From Prado023 sp963697345 (lineage in GTDB: Bacteria; Actinomycetota; Actinomycetes; S36-B12; CAIYMF01), in assembly GCA_963697345.1 (NCBI GenBank), contig CAVONS010000012.1, positions 58,142 to 122,141 on the forward strand: a stretch of DNA of 64,000 bases, given 5' to 3'. Below, one piece after another: positions 45,680 through 54,680 of this stretch (its first letter is position 1; every line of letters starts with the position of its first letter). The notes beneath the pieces are model-generated. The model was given only the letters and a program-made list of their open reading frames with translations. It was not told the origin of the DNA and made no database searches. The translations under genes were made by a program, and so were the position numbers.

Positions 45680-46785
45680 TGCGCATCGCCCTGATCGGCA
45701 CACGCGGGGTCCCGGCCCGCTACGGCGGCTTCGAGACCGCAGCCGAGGAGATCGGGCGTCGGCTCGTGGAGCGGGGTCACGAAGTGATCGTGTACTGCCG
45801 CAACCCCGGACAGACCCAGTCGGAGTACCTCGGCATGCGGCTGGTGAACCTCCCCGCGATGCGCCACCGGGTCACTGAGACGCTCAGCCATACCGCCCTG
45901 TCGGTCGGCCACACGATCCTCCGGGAGCACCCGGACGTGGCCTTCATGTTCAACGCGGCGAACGCCCCACTGCTCCCGCCGCTGCATGCTGCCCGGATCC
46001 CCGTGGCCGTGCACGTGGATGGGCTGGAGTGGAAGCGCGCGAAGTGGGGTCAGCGCGCCTCGAGCTACTACCGCTGGGCCGAGGCCCGCAGCACGCGCTC
46101 AGCCGACGCCGTCATCGCTGACGCCCGTGGGATCGCCGACCACCTGCTCGCGGCCCACGGCGTCCACGCGCACTACATCGCCTACGGCGCGCCCATCGTG
46201 GCGCCAGCGCCCGATCGGCTCGCCGAGCTGCACCTCGCAGCGCGCGGGTACCACCTCGTGGTGGCTCGGTTCGAGCCCGAGAACCATGTTCGGGAGATCG
46301 TGGCCGGCTACGTGTCGTCCTCTGCCGAGCGACCGCTTCTAGTGGTCGGCGACGCGCCCTATGCCGATGCCTACCGGATCGCGGTCCTCGAAGCCGCCGG
46401 GGCGGACGCCCGTGTCCACTTCCTCGGCTCGGTGTGGGATGCCGAGCTCCTCGACGTGCTCTACGCCCATTGCCTGACCTACCTGCATGGACACAGCGTC
46501 GGCGGCACGAACCCCTCACTGCTGCGTGCCCTTGGCGCGGCAGCTCCTGTCTCGGCCTTCGATGTCGGGTTCAACCGCGAGGTGGCCGAAGCTGCCGGGA
46601 GGTACTTCCGCACCTCCAGCGAGGTGGCCCAGCTGTGTGAGGCGGCCGAAGCCGATCCCGAGGGCGCAATCGCCCGTGGCGGAGCTGGACAGGCAGACGT
46701 CGCAGTGCGCTACCGATGGTCTGAGGTCACCTCCGCCTACGAAGCCCTGGCACGTGAGCTGGTCAGTAGGCCCCTTGGCCGCTGA
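45679..46785 (+). CDS. DUF1972/GT4-type glycosyltransferase (rhamnosyltransferase-like)
   Basis: A 368-residue GT-B enzyme: MRIALIGTRGVPARYGGFETAAEEIG, HVDGLEWKRAKW, ARFEPENHVREIVAGY and the donor-site stretch YLHGHSVGGTNPSLLRALG. This N-terminal motif defines the DUF1972 group, which includes beta-1,4-rhamnosyltransferases of capsule pathways. It starts at ATG 45679, sharing a base with the DUF4012 stop. Its 3' end overlaps the convergent sugar transferase gene by 23 bp. Confidence 0.92.
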   Translation: MRIALIGTRGVPARYGGFETAAEEIGRRLVERGHEVIVYCRNPGQTQSEYLGMRLVNLPAMRHRVTETLSHTALSVGHTILREHPDVAFMFNAANAPLLPPLHAARIPVAVHVDGLEWKRAKWGQRASSYYRWAEARSTRSADAVIADARGIADHLLAAHGVHAHYIAYGAPIVAPAPDRLAELHLAARGYHLVVARFEPENHVREIVAGYVSSSAERPLLVVGDAPYADAYRIAVLEAAGADARVHFLGSVWDAELLDVLYAHCLTYLHGHSVGGTNPSLLRALGAAAPVSAFDVGFNREVAEAAGRYFRTSSEVAQLCEAAEADPEGAIARGGAGQADVAVRYRWSEVTSAYEALARELVSRPLGR

Positions 46786-48238
46786 TGACAGCCTTGGCTG
46801 TCTTGGCCAGGATCACGATGTCCAGGGCGATCGACCAGGTCTCGATGTAGTGCAGGTCCAGGCGCATGCGGTCCTCCCATGAGACCTGCTTGCGTCCACT
46901 GATCTGCCACAGTCCGGTCATGCCCGGCTTCGTGAGGTGCCTGCGGTGTTCAGCGTCCCCCAGCAGTTCGAGCTCGTCGGGCAGCATCGGCCGCGGGCCC
47001 ACGAGCGACATCGAGCCGCTGATCACGTTGAACAACTGGGGCAACTCGTCCAGGCTCCACCGCCGCAGCACACGCCCGACCCGGGTGACCCTCGGGTCAT
47101 CCCGGTAGCGGTCGGCCACGTCCTCGTCGAGGTCGCCGATCACGTCGCTGCGCAGGCGATCCGCGCCCACGTGCATCGACCGGAACTTGATGCACCGGAA
47201 GGTCTCCCCCGATCGCCCGACCCGATCACTGACGTACAGCGCCCGGCCCAGTGAGTCGAACTTGATGGCGACTGCGATCAGGACGTACAGGGGGAACAGG
47301 ACGATCACCAACGGGACGGCCACGAAGAGGTCGCCCGTTCGCTTCAACGCACGCTTGGGGCCGGTCAGGCTCGGCTCATCGAGGTGGATCAACGGGAGCC
47401 CAGCGGCCGGGCGCACGGACATCCGGGGCCCGGCGATGTCGGACAGCGCCGGCGACACGAGCAGGTCGATGCGGGGGCCCTCGAGCCGCCACGCCAGGCG
47501 CTTGACCAAGGAGGGGTCGACGGCGGTTGACTCCGCGACGGCCACCGCATGCACGTTGTGGGACTCGATCCAGTCCATCACGTCGTCGAGCCAGGCATCG
47601 AGGAGCTCGTCGCGCGCCTGCGGGGTCATGGCCTGGCCGGTGGCGCGGGGCGGCTGGACCGTGCCGACGACATGGAAGCCGGCGACGGCGTCCTGGGCGA
47701 ACGACTCGGACAGCGCTGCGCTACGCAACCGGTCGCCCACGACGAGTGTGCCCTGCTGGAAGTTCCCGGCCAGGCGCTGACGTCCGAGCCAGACGCGCAG
47801 CAGCCAGCGACCGAGCAGGAGCAACATGGTGCCGATCAGCAAGGAGGGCAGGACCAGCCGCAGGGGCGGCGCGGCCTTGGCCACGTAGGAGGCCGTCGCG
47901 ATCGCAGCCAGCATCGTCATGCCGGCCTGGACGACGCGCTTGAACTCCTCGTTGCCCACCCCGAGGTAGCGGGCCTCATAACCACCGCGCAGGAGGATGA
48001 GGAAGAGCCAGGACACGACCATGGCCGCCCCCGTCAGGGGGGTCTCCACGCTGTTGATCAGGTAGCCCGTGTTGACCATGACCCCGATGTAGAGGCTGAT
48101 GCTGGTGCCCAGGATCCCCAGGTCGAGGAGGAAGGCGCGCAGGGCGACCGAGAACATCGGGTCGACCTGAACCCGCCCCTGCGCCTCGGGACGCTCCACG
48201 ACAGTGGCGGCCCGCCGACTGCGGTACGACGGGCTCAC
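46763..48238 (-). CDS. polyprenyl glycosylphosphotransferase (exopolysaccharide initiating sugar transferase)
   Basis: Transfers the first sugar-1-phosphate to undecaprenyl phosphate, starting the exopolysaccharide unit. 491 residues: four N-terminal helices (about 30-145), a CoA-binding-like domain (about 160-280), a membrane re-entrant helix, and a catalytic bacterial sugar transferase domain (about 305-491) with FRCIKFRSMHVGAD, LRRWSLDELPQLFNV, MSLVGPRPMLPDE and KPGMTGLWQISGRK. It starts at GTG 48238. A TAGAGT -10-like box is at 48346-48341. It is the committed step for the glycosyltransferases around it. Confidence 0.93.
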   Translation of the reverse strand: MSPSYRSRRAATVVERPEAQGRVQVDPMFSVALRAFLLDLGILGTSISLYIGVMVNTGYLINSVETPLTGAAMVVSWLFLILLRGGYEARYLGVGNEEFKRVVQAGMTMLAAIATASYVAKAAPPLRLVLPSLLIGTMLLLLGRWLLRVWLGRQRLAGNFQQGTLVVGDRLRSAALSESFAQDAVAGFHVVGTVQPPRATGQAMTPQARDELLDAWLDDVMDWIESHNVHAVAVAESTAVDPSLVKRLAWRLEGPRIDLLVSPALSDIAGPRMSVRPAAGLPLIHLDEPSLTGPKRALKRTGDLFVAVPLVIVLFPLYVLIAVAIKFDSLGRALYVSDRVGRSGETFRCIKFRSMHVGADRLRSDVIGDLDEDVADRYRDDPRVTRVGRVLRRWSLDELPQLFNVISGSMSLVGPRPMLPDELELLGDAEHRRHLTKPGMTGLWQISGRKQVSWEDRMRLDLHYIETWSIALDIVILAKTAKAVISGQGAY

Positions 48239-48448
48239 TGCCGGCGATACGCAGGATGGGGTTGATCGGCGGCCCCCCGGCCTGAGCTTCCCTGCCTGCC
48301 ATCTGCCCTCCCACCAGCGTCGACGGCCCAGCTGATGCTGACTCTAGGGACCCGAGGCCGTCGTTGCCAACCCTGCGCCGGGTCGGTGGACCCGCACTCA
48401 GTGACGAACACCGGCGGCAGGCGGCCGCCGGCCGCTGCGCGCGACGAG

Positions 48449-48472
48449 TATCCTGCTCGCCTACTGAGGAGG
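48449..48472 (+). promoter_or_regulatory. -10 box and ribosome site of the lipoprotein glycosidase gene
   Basis: TATCCT at 48449-48454, then the GAGGAGG ribosome site ending at 48472, 4 nt before ATG 48477. It lies in the 238-bp divergent gap. Confidence 0.45.
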
Positions 48473-48476
48473 CCCC

Positions 48477-49799
48477 ATGCCCGTTTCCCACCGTTCTGCC
48501 GCACTCGCGGGAATCGGTCTTGCCAGCACCCTGCTGGCCGGATGCACCTCCGGATCCGGGGGCGAGAACGACGCCGCCGCGACGACTGGAACCGGGCAGA
48601 CCAGCACTCCGCCGTCCGGCGAGCCGGTGGCACGGGAGTTGTTCGGCACCCACGTCGGGCTCCTTGCCAGTGGGACCCAGCCGCTGCCCCCGAGCGCCGG
48701 GGCGATCAGGCTGTGGGACGCAGGGGTCGCGTGGCGGGAGCTGGAGCCAGAACCGGGGCAGATCAACTGGGCGCTCATGGACCAGGCAGTCGCCGAGGCG
48801 CAGAGCACCGGGGCGACCGACATCATGTGGGTGCACGGCAGCCCGCCGCAGTGGGCCGCGAAGGACCCCGAGGCGGCCGGCCTGTACGGCCCCGGAACCT
48901 CCTCGCCGCCGAAGTCGGCCCCCTACCTCGACATCCTGCGCCAGATCGCCGAGCGCTACCAGGGCCGGATCACCTCCTACCAGGCGTGGAATGAGGCGAA
49001 CATCAGCATCTTCTACCAGGGCTCCGCGGCCAACCTGGCGAAGCTCACGGGCAAGGCCAGGGAGGTGCTGGCTCAGGCTGATCCCGAGGCCCTCCTGGTC
49101 GGGGCGAGCACCACGGTCCGGGAGGCCGGGCCGGTCAAGGCCTGGTACGGCAAGTACACCGCGGCGTTGGCCGAACAGGGCTGGCCCGTCGATGCCATGG
49201 CGGTCCACCTCTACCCGCGTGCCGCCGAGGGGGTCGAGGAACGGGCGGAGTACGTGCGCATCATGCGGGAATGGCTGGCCGCACGGGGCTGGAGCGGCCC
49301 CGTCTGGGACACCGAGGTGAACTATGGGGACCGTCGCGACTTCGCCACCGAGATCGTCACCGTGCCCCAGGACGTGGCGACGGGCTGGGTCGCACGCACC
49401 TACATCGACAGCCTCGCCCTCGGCGTGCAACGGGTGTACTGGTACTCGTGGAACGATCACATCCTCGGCATCGACCAGATCGACCCCAGCACCAACGAGA
49501 TCTTGCCAGCAGGTCAGGCGTACCTCACCGTCCAGGACTGGTTCGACGGCGCCTACTGGGAGGGCTGCACGGGCGAGTTGGTGCAGCCCACGGGGGAACC
49601 CGGTTCCCTGACCACCTGCTCGATGACAACCGGGGACGGCCTCCCGGCGCAGATCCTGTTCACCAATGAGGGGACGACCACGATCCCCACCCCGCAAGGT
49701 GCCAGCCAGGTCTGCCGGCTCGATGGCGCCTGCGAGGCGATCTCCCCGGATGAGCTGGAGGTGACGGCGAACCCGATCCTGATCCGCTGGGCAGGCTGA
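48477..49799 (+). CDS. lipoprotein glycoside hydrolase, clan GH-A (GH39/PslG-like)
   Basis: A 440-residue exported protein. Lipobox LLAGC gives a lipidated Cys23, and a Ser/Thr/Gly linker follows to about residue 50. The TIM-barrel has GAIRLWDAGVAWRELEPEPG, acid/base Glu173 in YQAWNEANIS and nucleophile Glu280 in VWDTEVNYGDRR. These pairs are the GH-A hallmark. In exopolysaccharide loci such hydrolases (PslG-like) trim or release the polymer during secretion; applied here, that is inference. A beta-type C-terminal domain carries two Cys pairs. A paralogue follows directly. Confidence 0.88.
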   Translation: MPVSHRSAALAGIGLASTLLAGCTSGSGGENDAAATTGTGQTSTPPSGEPVARELFGTHVGLLASGTQPLPPSAGAIRLWDAGVAWRELEPEPGQINWALMDQAVAEAQSTGATDIMWVHGSPPQWAAKDPEAAGLYGPGTSSPPKSAPYLDILRQIAERYQGRITSYQAWNEANISIFYQGSAANLAKLTGKAREVLAQADPEALLVGASTTVREAGPVKAWYGKYTAALAEQGWPVDAMAVHLYPRAAEGVEERAEYVRIMREWLAARGWSGPVWDTEVNYGDRRDFATEIVTVPQDVATGWVARTYIDSLALGVQRVYWYSWNDHILGIDQIDPSTNEILPAGQAYLTVQDWFDGAYWEGCTGELVQPTGEPGSLTTCSMTTGDGLPAQILFTNEGTTTIPTPQGASQVCRLDGACEAISPDELEVTANPILIRWAG

Positions 49800-49914
49800 C
49801 GATATGGACGTCCTAAGCGATGCGTAAGTCCCGCCACGGGCTCCGTCACGGTTGACGTGCAGACCGCCGGGAGGCATCGTGAGCAGCACCATTCCGACGT
49901 GGGGGGAAACCACT

Positions 49915-51169
49915 GTGCGAAGGTTCCTGAAGATCATTGTCCCGGCAGTCTCAGCCGGTTTGCTGGCGACCACCCTGCCGGCCGGGGCAGCGGCGGCCAG
50001 GCCGACCGTGCCCGGCGCCCTGTTCGGCCAGCACGTCGCCTCCATCGCCTCGGCGAAGCCCGGCCACCCTGACCCGGGTCGGCGCCATCCGGCTCTGGGA
50101 CGCCGGCGTCACATGGCGCGAGATCCAACCGACGAAGCGAACGAGGACGCCGTACAACTGGGGTCCGCTGGACGCAGCCGTGGAGAATGCCCGGGCGTTG
50201 GGTGCATCGGAAGTCATGTACACCCTGGGCTCGACGCCGCAGTGGGCCGCCTCCGACCCGAACTCGAAGCTCGGCCTCTACGGTCCCGGGTCCAACAGCC
50301 ATCCGGCGTCCAACTCCTACTACACGGACTTCCTCAAGGCAGTGGCAGAGCGCTACGGCTCGGACATCACCTCCTACCAGGTCTGGAACGAGGCGAACCT
50401 CAAGGACTTCTACCTCGGCAGCCCGAAGCAGATGGCCACGCTGACCAAGGAGGCCAAGCAGGCCCTGCGCTCGGTCGGGTCACGAGCCAAGTTGGTGGCA
50501 GCGAGTACGACGGTGCGCTCAACCGGTCCGGTGGGCAAATTCGGCAAGGCCTACGGCAAGGCCATGAAGAAGACGTGGAAGTACGTCGACGTGGTGTCTG
50601 CGCACTTCTACCCCCCGGCCACCTCGGGCCCAGGCACTCGGGTGTCCTACATCAAGAAGGTGAAGAAGTACTACAAGAAGTGGGGCGCGAAGAAGAAGCC
50701 GCTGTGGGACACAGAGATGAACTACGGTGACCGACGGCCCTACATGCGGACCCAGAAGACCTACACGGGCACCCAGGCAGCAGGCTTCGTGGCCCGGACA
50801 TTCATCGACTCGATGCGCTACGGAGTGAGTCGCGTGTTCTGGTACGGCTGGGACATTCAGGTCCTGGGCACGGACATGGTCAGCCCGACGAACAGCAATG
50901 CCGTGGTCGAGGGCGGCACCGCCTTCCTGGAGATCCAGGACTGGATGGCCGGGACCAAGTGGTACGGGTGCAGGACGAAGAACAGGATCACGACCTGCAC
51001 GGTGAAGCCGAGCGGCGGGTCGAAGGACTACATCCGGTTCACCACTGCTGGCTCCAAGAAGTTCAAGGTGCCCGCCTCGACCACCCTGCGCAGCCTTGAC
51101 GGTGTGAGCACGGCGGTCAGCAAGGGCCAGAAGGTCCGAATCTCCACGGTTCCGGTCATGTTCGGCTGA
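49915..51169 (+). CDS. secreted glycoside hydrolase paralogue, interrupted by a single-base frameshift
   Basis: Paralogue of the preceding gene: GAIRLWDAGVTWREI, YQVWNEANLKDFYLGS (acid/base Glu) and WDTEMNYGDRRPY (nucleophile) are conserved. It has a cleavable signal peptide (LKIIVPAVSAGLLATTLPAGAAA) instead of a lipobox, and a Lys-rich patch (KKVKKYYKKWGAKKK). The frame shifts at about 50064: FGQHVASIASAKP should continue ATLTRVGAIRLWD, and one G too many (CCCGGCC for CCCGCC) explains it. The start GTG 49915 follows GGGGGG; GTG 49879 after GGGAGG is an alternative. Joined length is about 417 residues. A perfect terminator follows. Confidence 0.85.
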
Positions 51170-51180
51170 CGAACCCCGAG

Positions 51181-51225
51181 ACGCGTCGAGGCCCCCGATC
51201 CCTGTGGACGGGGGCCTCGACGCGT
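51181..51225 (+). terminator. terminator hairpin after the glycosidase pair
   Basis: Perfect 17-bp stem (arm ACGCGTCGAGGCCCCCG) with an 11-nt loop, 11 nt after the stop codon. Confidence 0.85.
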
Positions 51226-51287
51226 TCCCGTAGCGCGGTGACCCACCGATTCGGGTCGGGCCGGTTCCGCGTGCGATCCTTCGCGTC

Positions 51288-52541
51288 GTGGTGGCCACGG
51301 GCGCAGTGCGGAAGGTGCGCTCCAGCGTCTTGGGCGTACGCGACTTCCGCAGGCTGTGGTTCGCCCAGGCGATCTCGACCGTCGGGGACCAGATCTTCCC
51401 GATCGCAGCGACCATCGCGGTCCTCAATGCCGGCGGCACGGCGGTCCAGCTCGGCCTGATCCTGGGTGCCAGGTGGCTCGCGGTCGTCATGTTCGCCCTG
51501 GTCGGGGGCGTGTGGGCGGACCGGATCTCCCGCCGCACGGTGATGATGGCCGCCGACGCCTTCCGGGCGATCGCCGTGGCTGGCATCGCCATGTGGCCCG
51601 GCGGTGCGCCCCTGGCCGCCCTGGCCGTGGCCGTGTTCGCAGTCGGTGCCGGGGAGGCGTTCTTCCGGCCCGCTGAGACCGCACTCATCCCGAGCCTGCT
51701 GCCCGCCCACAGGCTGCCCCAGGCCAACGGGCTGGTGTCGATCTCCTACCGGACGGCGGCCGTCGTCGGGCCGGGTCTCGGTGGCGTCCTGGTGGTCGCA
51801 CTCGGGTCGACAACGCTGGCCTTCTGGGTCAATGCCGGGGCGTTCCTGCTCAGCATGGCCTTCCTGTTCGCCGTGCACGAACCTGCGATGGAGGCGCGCG
51901 ACGCGGCCCTGGGCTCGAGCTTCCTGCGCGACGTCCGGGAAGGGCTGGGCGAAGTACGTCGCCACCGTTGGGTGGCCGGCACCCTGGTGGCCGCCTCCCT
52001 GCTGCTCCTGCTGGCTGTCGCACCCCTGACCGTGCTGCTTCCGATCATCGGACGCGAGGAGTACGGCACGGATACGGTCTTCGCGTTGTCCCAGGTCTGC
52101 TTCGCCCTCGGTGGTGTGTTCGGCGCCGTGTTCGCCATGACCTACCGCCCCAGGCACGTGGGCTCGTTCTCCTGGTTGATCTCGCTGGCCTACGTGGGCA
52201 TCCCGCTGGCCCTCCTGCTCGGATCGCCCCCCTGGGTGCTGTACGGCGCATACCTCGTCGGCGGGTTCTCCTGGGAGCCCTTCGCTGTCTACTGGGCCTC
52301 AGCGCTCCAGACCCAGATCCGCCCCGACAGGCTGGCTCGTGTGTCCAGCGTGGACTGGATGGCCACGTTCGCGCTGATGCCGCTGGGCCTTGCGCTGACC
52401 GGGCCGTTGGTCGCGCAGGTGGGACAGGACGTCGTGCTCGTGGGTGCCATCGCGGCTGCTGTGGTGCTGACCCTCGGTGTGCTGCGCGTGCCGGGCGTGC
52501 GTGACTTCCGCGATCCCGACGTGGCTCATGGCCGTCGATGA
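51288..52541 (+). CDS. MFS transporter (12 TM, EntS-like)
   Basis: A 417-residue permease with 12 helices. Typical MFS_3 features: N-terminal VLGVRDFRRLWFAQAISTVGDQI, loop motif GGVWADRISRRTVMMAADAF, and FFRPAETALIPSLLP after helix 4. It could export a drug, siderophore or other small metabolite. GTG 51288 (or the adjacent GTG 51291) lacks a ribosome site; a weak GATCCT box 7 nt upstream may be its promoter. It begins 63 bp after the terminator, so it is a separate unit. Confidence 0.88.
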   Translation: MVATGAVRKVRSSVLGVRDFRRLWFAQAISTVGDQIFPIAATIAVLNAGGTAVQLGLILGARWLAVVMFALVGGVWADRISRRTVMMAADAFRAIAVAGIAMWPGGAPLAALAVAVFAVGAGEAFFRPAETALIPSLLPAHRLPQANGLVSISYRTAAVVGPGLGGVLVVALGSTTLAFWVNAGAFLLSMAFLFAVHEPAMEARDAALGSSFLRDVREGLGEVRRHRWVAGTLVAASLLLLLAVAPLTVLLPIIGREEYGTDTVFALSQVCFALGGVFGAVFAMTYRPRHVGSFSWLISLAYVGIPLALLLGSPPWVLYGAYLVGGFSWEPFAVYWASALQTQIRPDRLARVSSVDWMATFALMPLGLALTGPLVAQVGQDVVLVGAIAAAVVLTLGVLRVPGVRDFRDPDVAHGRR

Positions 52542-52583
52542 GGCCCACCCGCGCAAGCGCGCTGGCAAGCCATCGCACGTGGC

Positions 52584-53150
52584 CTACTTCGGGTTGCGTG
52601 CGTACTGCGAGGCCATCGGACCGGACTGGCCCACGTACTTGGAGTTCAGGTCGGCGTGCCCGTAGGGGCGTTCGGCCGGTGCATCCAGCGTGTGGAAGCT
52701 GAGCTGCCCGATCCGCATGCCGGGCCACAACTTGATCGGAAGTGTGGCCACGTTGCTCAACTCGAGGGTGATCTGCCCCCGCGGCCACCCCGGATCCACG
52801 AACCCGGCGGTGGCATGGATGAGCAGGCCCAGCCGGCCGAGGCTGCTCTTGCCCTCGACACGGGCGACGAGATCGTCGGGAAGGCCGATCGACTCCACCG
52901 TGGTGCCCAGCACGAACTCGCCCGGATGCAGGATGAAGGCCGTGCCCTGGGCCACCTGCACGCGCTCATTGAGGTCGGCGGGCTTGTCGTAGGGGTCGAT
53001 CACCTCGGTGACATGGTTGCGGAAGACCAGGAACTCCGGACCCAGGCGGACGTCGACGCTGGCCGGCTGGATCTGGACATCCTCGATCGGGTCGATGATC
53101 AGACGGCCGTCCTCGAGCAGGCGGCGGATGGAGCCATCGGAGAGGATCAT
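52584..53150 (-). CDS. dcd: dCTP deaminase (probably the bifunctional, dUMP-forming type)
   Basis: Supplies dUMP for thymidylate synthesis. A 188-residue trimeric dUTPase-fold enzyme: MILSDGSIRRLLEDGRL, QPASVDVRLGPEF, the catalytic RVEGKSSLGRLGLLIHATAGFVDPGW region with its Glu, and the C-terminal lid NSKYVGQSGPMASQ. Mycobacterial enzymes of this length and type deaminate dCTP and hydrolyse the product to dUMP; assigning that here is by family likeness. The ATG has no ribosome site but a TACGAT box 7 nt upstream. Divergent from tRNA-Gly. Confidence 0.95.
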   Translation of the reverse strand: MILSDGSIRRLLEDGRLIIDPIEDVQIQPASVDVRLGPEFLVFRNHVTEVIDPYDKPADLNERVQVAQGTAFILHPGEFVLGTTVESIGLPDDLVARVEGKSSLGRLGLLIHATAGFVDPGWPRGQITLELSNVATLPIKLWPGMRIGQLSFHTLDAPAERPYGHADLNSKYVGQSGPMASQYARNPK

Positions 53151-53157
53151 GCCCCGG

Positions 53158-53163
53158 ATCGTA
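53158..53163 (-). promoter_or_regulatory. -10 box of a probable leaderless dcd promoter
   Basis: TACGAT on the minus strand, 7 nt before the dcd ATG. No Shine-Dalgarno sequence is present. Confidence 0.55.
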
Positions 53164-53215
53164 TCGGCGCCCCCGTCTGGGCCCCCGAACCACTCCCGGC
53201 GACGGACCGCCCGGT

Positions 53216-53245
53216 TTGGGTCGGGTGCATTCGCTGGGGCATAAT
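53216..53245 (+). promoter_or_regulatory. tRNA-Gly promoter
   Basis: TTGGGT, an 18-nt spacer and CATAAT, ending 32 nt before the mature tRNA 5' end. Confidence 0.55.
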
Positions 53246-53277
53246 CGGGGGGTCGCGATCGCGCCGATCGAGGCTTC

Positions 53278-53351
53278 GCGGGTGTAGTTCAATGGTAGAA
53301 CATCAGCTTCCCAAGCTGACAGTGCGAGTTCGATTCTCGTCACCCGCTCCA
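53278..53351 (+). tRNA. tRNA-Gly(CCC), probable attachment site of the integrase downstream
   Basis: Acceptor stem GCGGGTG/CACCCGC, anticodon stem-loop TCAGC-TTCCCAA-GCTGA with anticodon CCC, T-arm GCGAGTTCGATTCTCGT and discriminator T. CCA is encoded (53349-53351). A terminator hairpin and an integrase gene follow, the usual layout when an element has integrated at a tRNA 3' end. Confidence 0.95.
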
Positions 53352-53357
53352 CAGGAA

Positions 53358-53397
53358 AAGGGCCTCTGACCAGCACAAACACCGGTCAGAGGCCCTT
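53358..53397 (+). terminator. tRNA-Gly terminator
   Basis: Perfect 14-bp stem (arm AAGGGCCTCTGACC) with a 12-nt loop, preceded by AAAA and followed by CTT. It starts 6 nt after the tRNA. Confidence 0.85.
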
Positions 53398-53519
53398 CTT
53401 CATGCGTCCTAGTAGTGCCCCGCAATGCCCGTTTCGTGCGACGAATGGCATGCTTTGGTTGCACGTTCGTTGCACGGCCGATCGCACGGCCAGCAGCCTG
53501 AGGACGGGGAGGGGTCAAG

Positions 53520-54680
53520 ATGGGACGCCAGTTCGGGGCCATCAGGAAGTTGCCCAGCGGGAACTTCCAGGCAAGCTACATCGCACCGGGGATCGGTCGG
53601 GTGACCGCGCCCATCACCTTCGCCAGGTACGACCAGGCCGACACCTGGCTGGCCGCCCAGCGAGTCGACCTCGCGCGCGAGACGTGGAAGGCGCCATCCG
53701 TGGGCAGCATCTCCCTGCGGCAGTACGCGGTTCCGTGGCTATCGCAGCGCAAGCTCAAGCCGCGCACGGCCGATCTGTACCAGCGCCTGCTGAACCTGCA
53801 CCTGCTGCCGGAGCTGGGCGACAGGCCCCTCAAGGGGCTGACCCCCGCCGTGGTCCGCGCCTGGCACTCTGATCTCGGGAGCACAACCGGGCCGACCGCG
53901 CAGGCGCAGTCCTACCGGCTCCTTCGCACGATCCTCAACCAGGCCATGCGCGACGGCGAGATCCCGAGCAACCCCTGCCAGATCGTGGGGGCCGGTTCCA
54001 CACAAGCGGCCGAACGACCCGTGCCGACGTTGACCCAGGTGCACCAACTGGCCGACCTCGTGCCTGCCCGGTACGAGGCGTTGGTCCTGGTTGCCGCCTA
54101 CGGCGGCCTGCGCTTCGGAGAGCTCACGGCGCTTACCCGCGCCGACGTGGTTCTCCGGGAAGACAAGCTGCCCGTGCTGCGCGTCCGAAAGTCGATGAGT
54201 CGGCTGAACGGGAAATGGCTCGTGGGTTCCCCCAAGTCGGACGCGGGTATGCGCAACGTCGCCCTTCCGACCTTCCTGGGCCCCATCCTCACCGAGCACC
54301 TCGAAGCCCATGTCCGTGCCGGTGACGCCGCCCTGGTGTTCGCGACACGATCGGGCCGCCCATTGCACAACGCGAACTGGAACTCGACCTTCAAGCGCGC
54401 CAAGACCCGGATCGGCCTGGACGACTGCCATTTCCACGACCTTCGCCATGCTGCCGCAACTGCAGCGGTCCAGTCCGGCGCCACCTTGAAGGACACGATG
54501 GCGCGGCTCGGCCACGCCAGCCCGCGGGCCGCCATGATCTATCAGCACACCGCCCCAGATCGGGACGAGGGCATCGCCCACGCCTTGGATGTGGTCGCGA
54601 GGGAAGCCCAGCAGGGCAAGGCCATCCCGTTGAACAAAGCGGGGGGGAGCCAGCCGGGATCGGAGGCGTCAGCGGGCTGA
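53520..54680 (+). CDS. int: tyrosine-type site-specific integrase
   Basis: A 386-residue phage/ICE-type integrase. An N-terminal arm-binding-like part (1-60) and a SAM-like core-binding domain (about 62-160) precede the catalytic domain. The catalytic set is complete: Arg198 in AAYGGLRFGELTALTR, Lys239 in GSPKSDAGMRNV, His306 and Arg309 in HFHDLRHAAATAA, His332 in LGHASPRAAMIYQH and nucleophile Tyr341. ATG 53520 has a GGGGAGGGG site. It lies 168 bp after tRNA-Gly(CCC), which I infer is its attB. No excisionase, replication or transfer genes are recognisable nearby, so the element looks like a remnant. Confidence 0.95.
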   Translation: MGRQFGAIRKLPSGNFQASYIAPGIGRVTAPITFARYDQADTWLAAQRVDLARETWKAPSVGSISLRQYAVPWLSQRKLKPRTADLYQRLLNLHLLPELGDRPLKGLTPAVVRAWHSDLGSTTGPTAQAQSYRLLRTILNQAMRDGEIPSNPCQIVGAGSTQAAERPVPTLTQVHQLADLVPARYEALVLVAAYGGLRFGELTALTRADVVLREDKLPVLRVRKSMSRLNGKWLVGSPKSDAGMRNVALPTFLGPILTEHLEAHVRAGDAALVFATRSGRPLHNANWNSTFKRAKTRIGLDDCHFHDLRHAAATAAVQSGATLKDTMARLGHASPRAAMIYQHTAPDRDEGIAHALDVVAREAQQGKAIPLNKAGGSQPGSEASAG

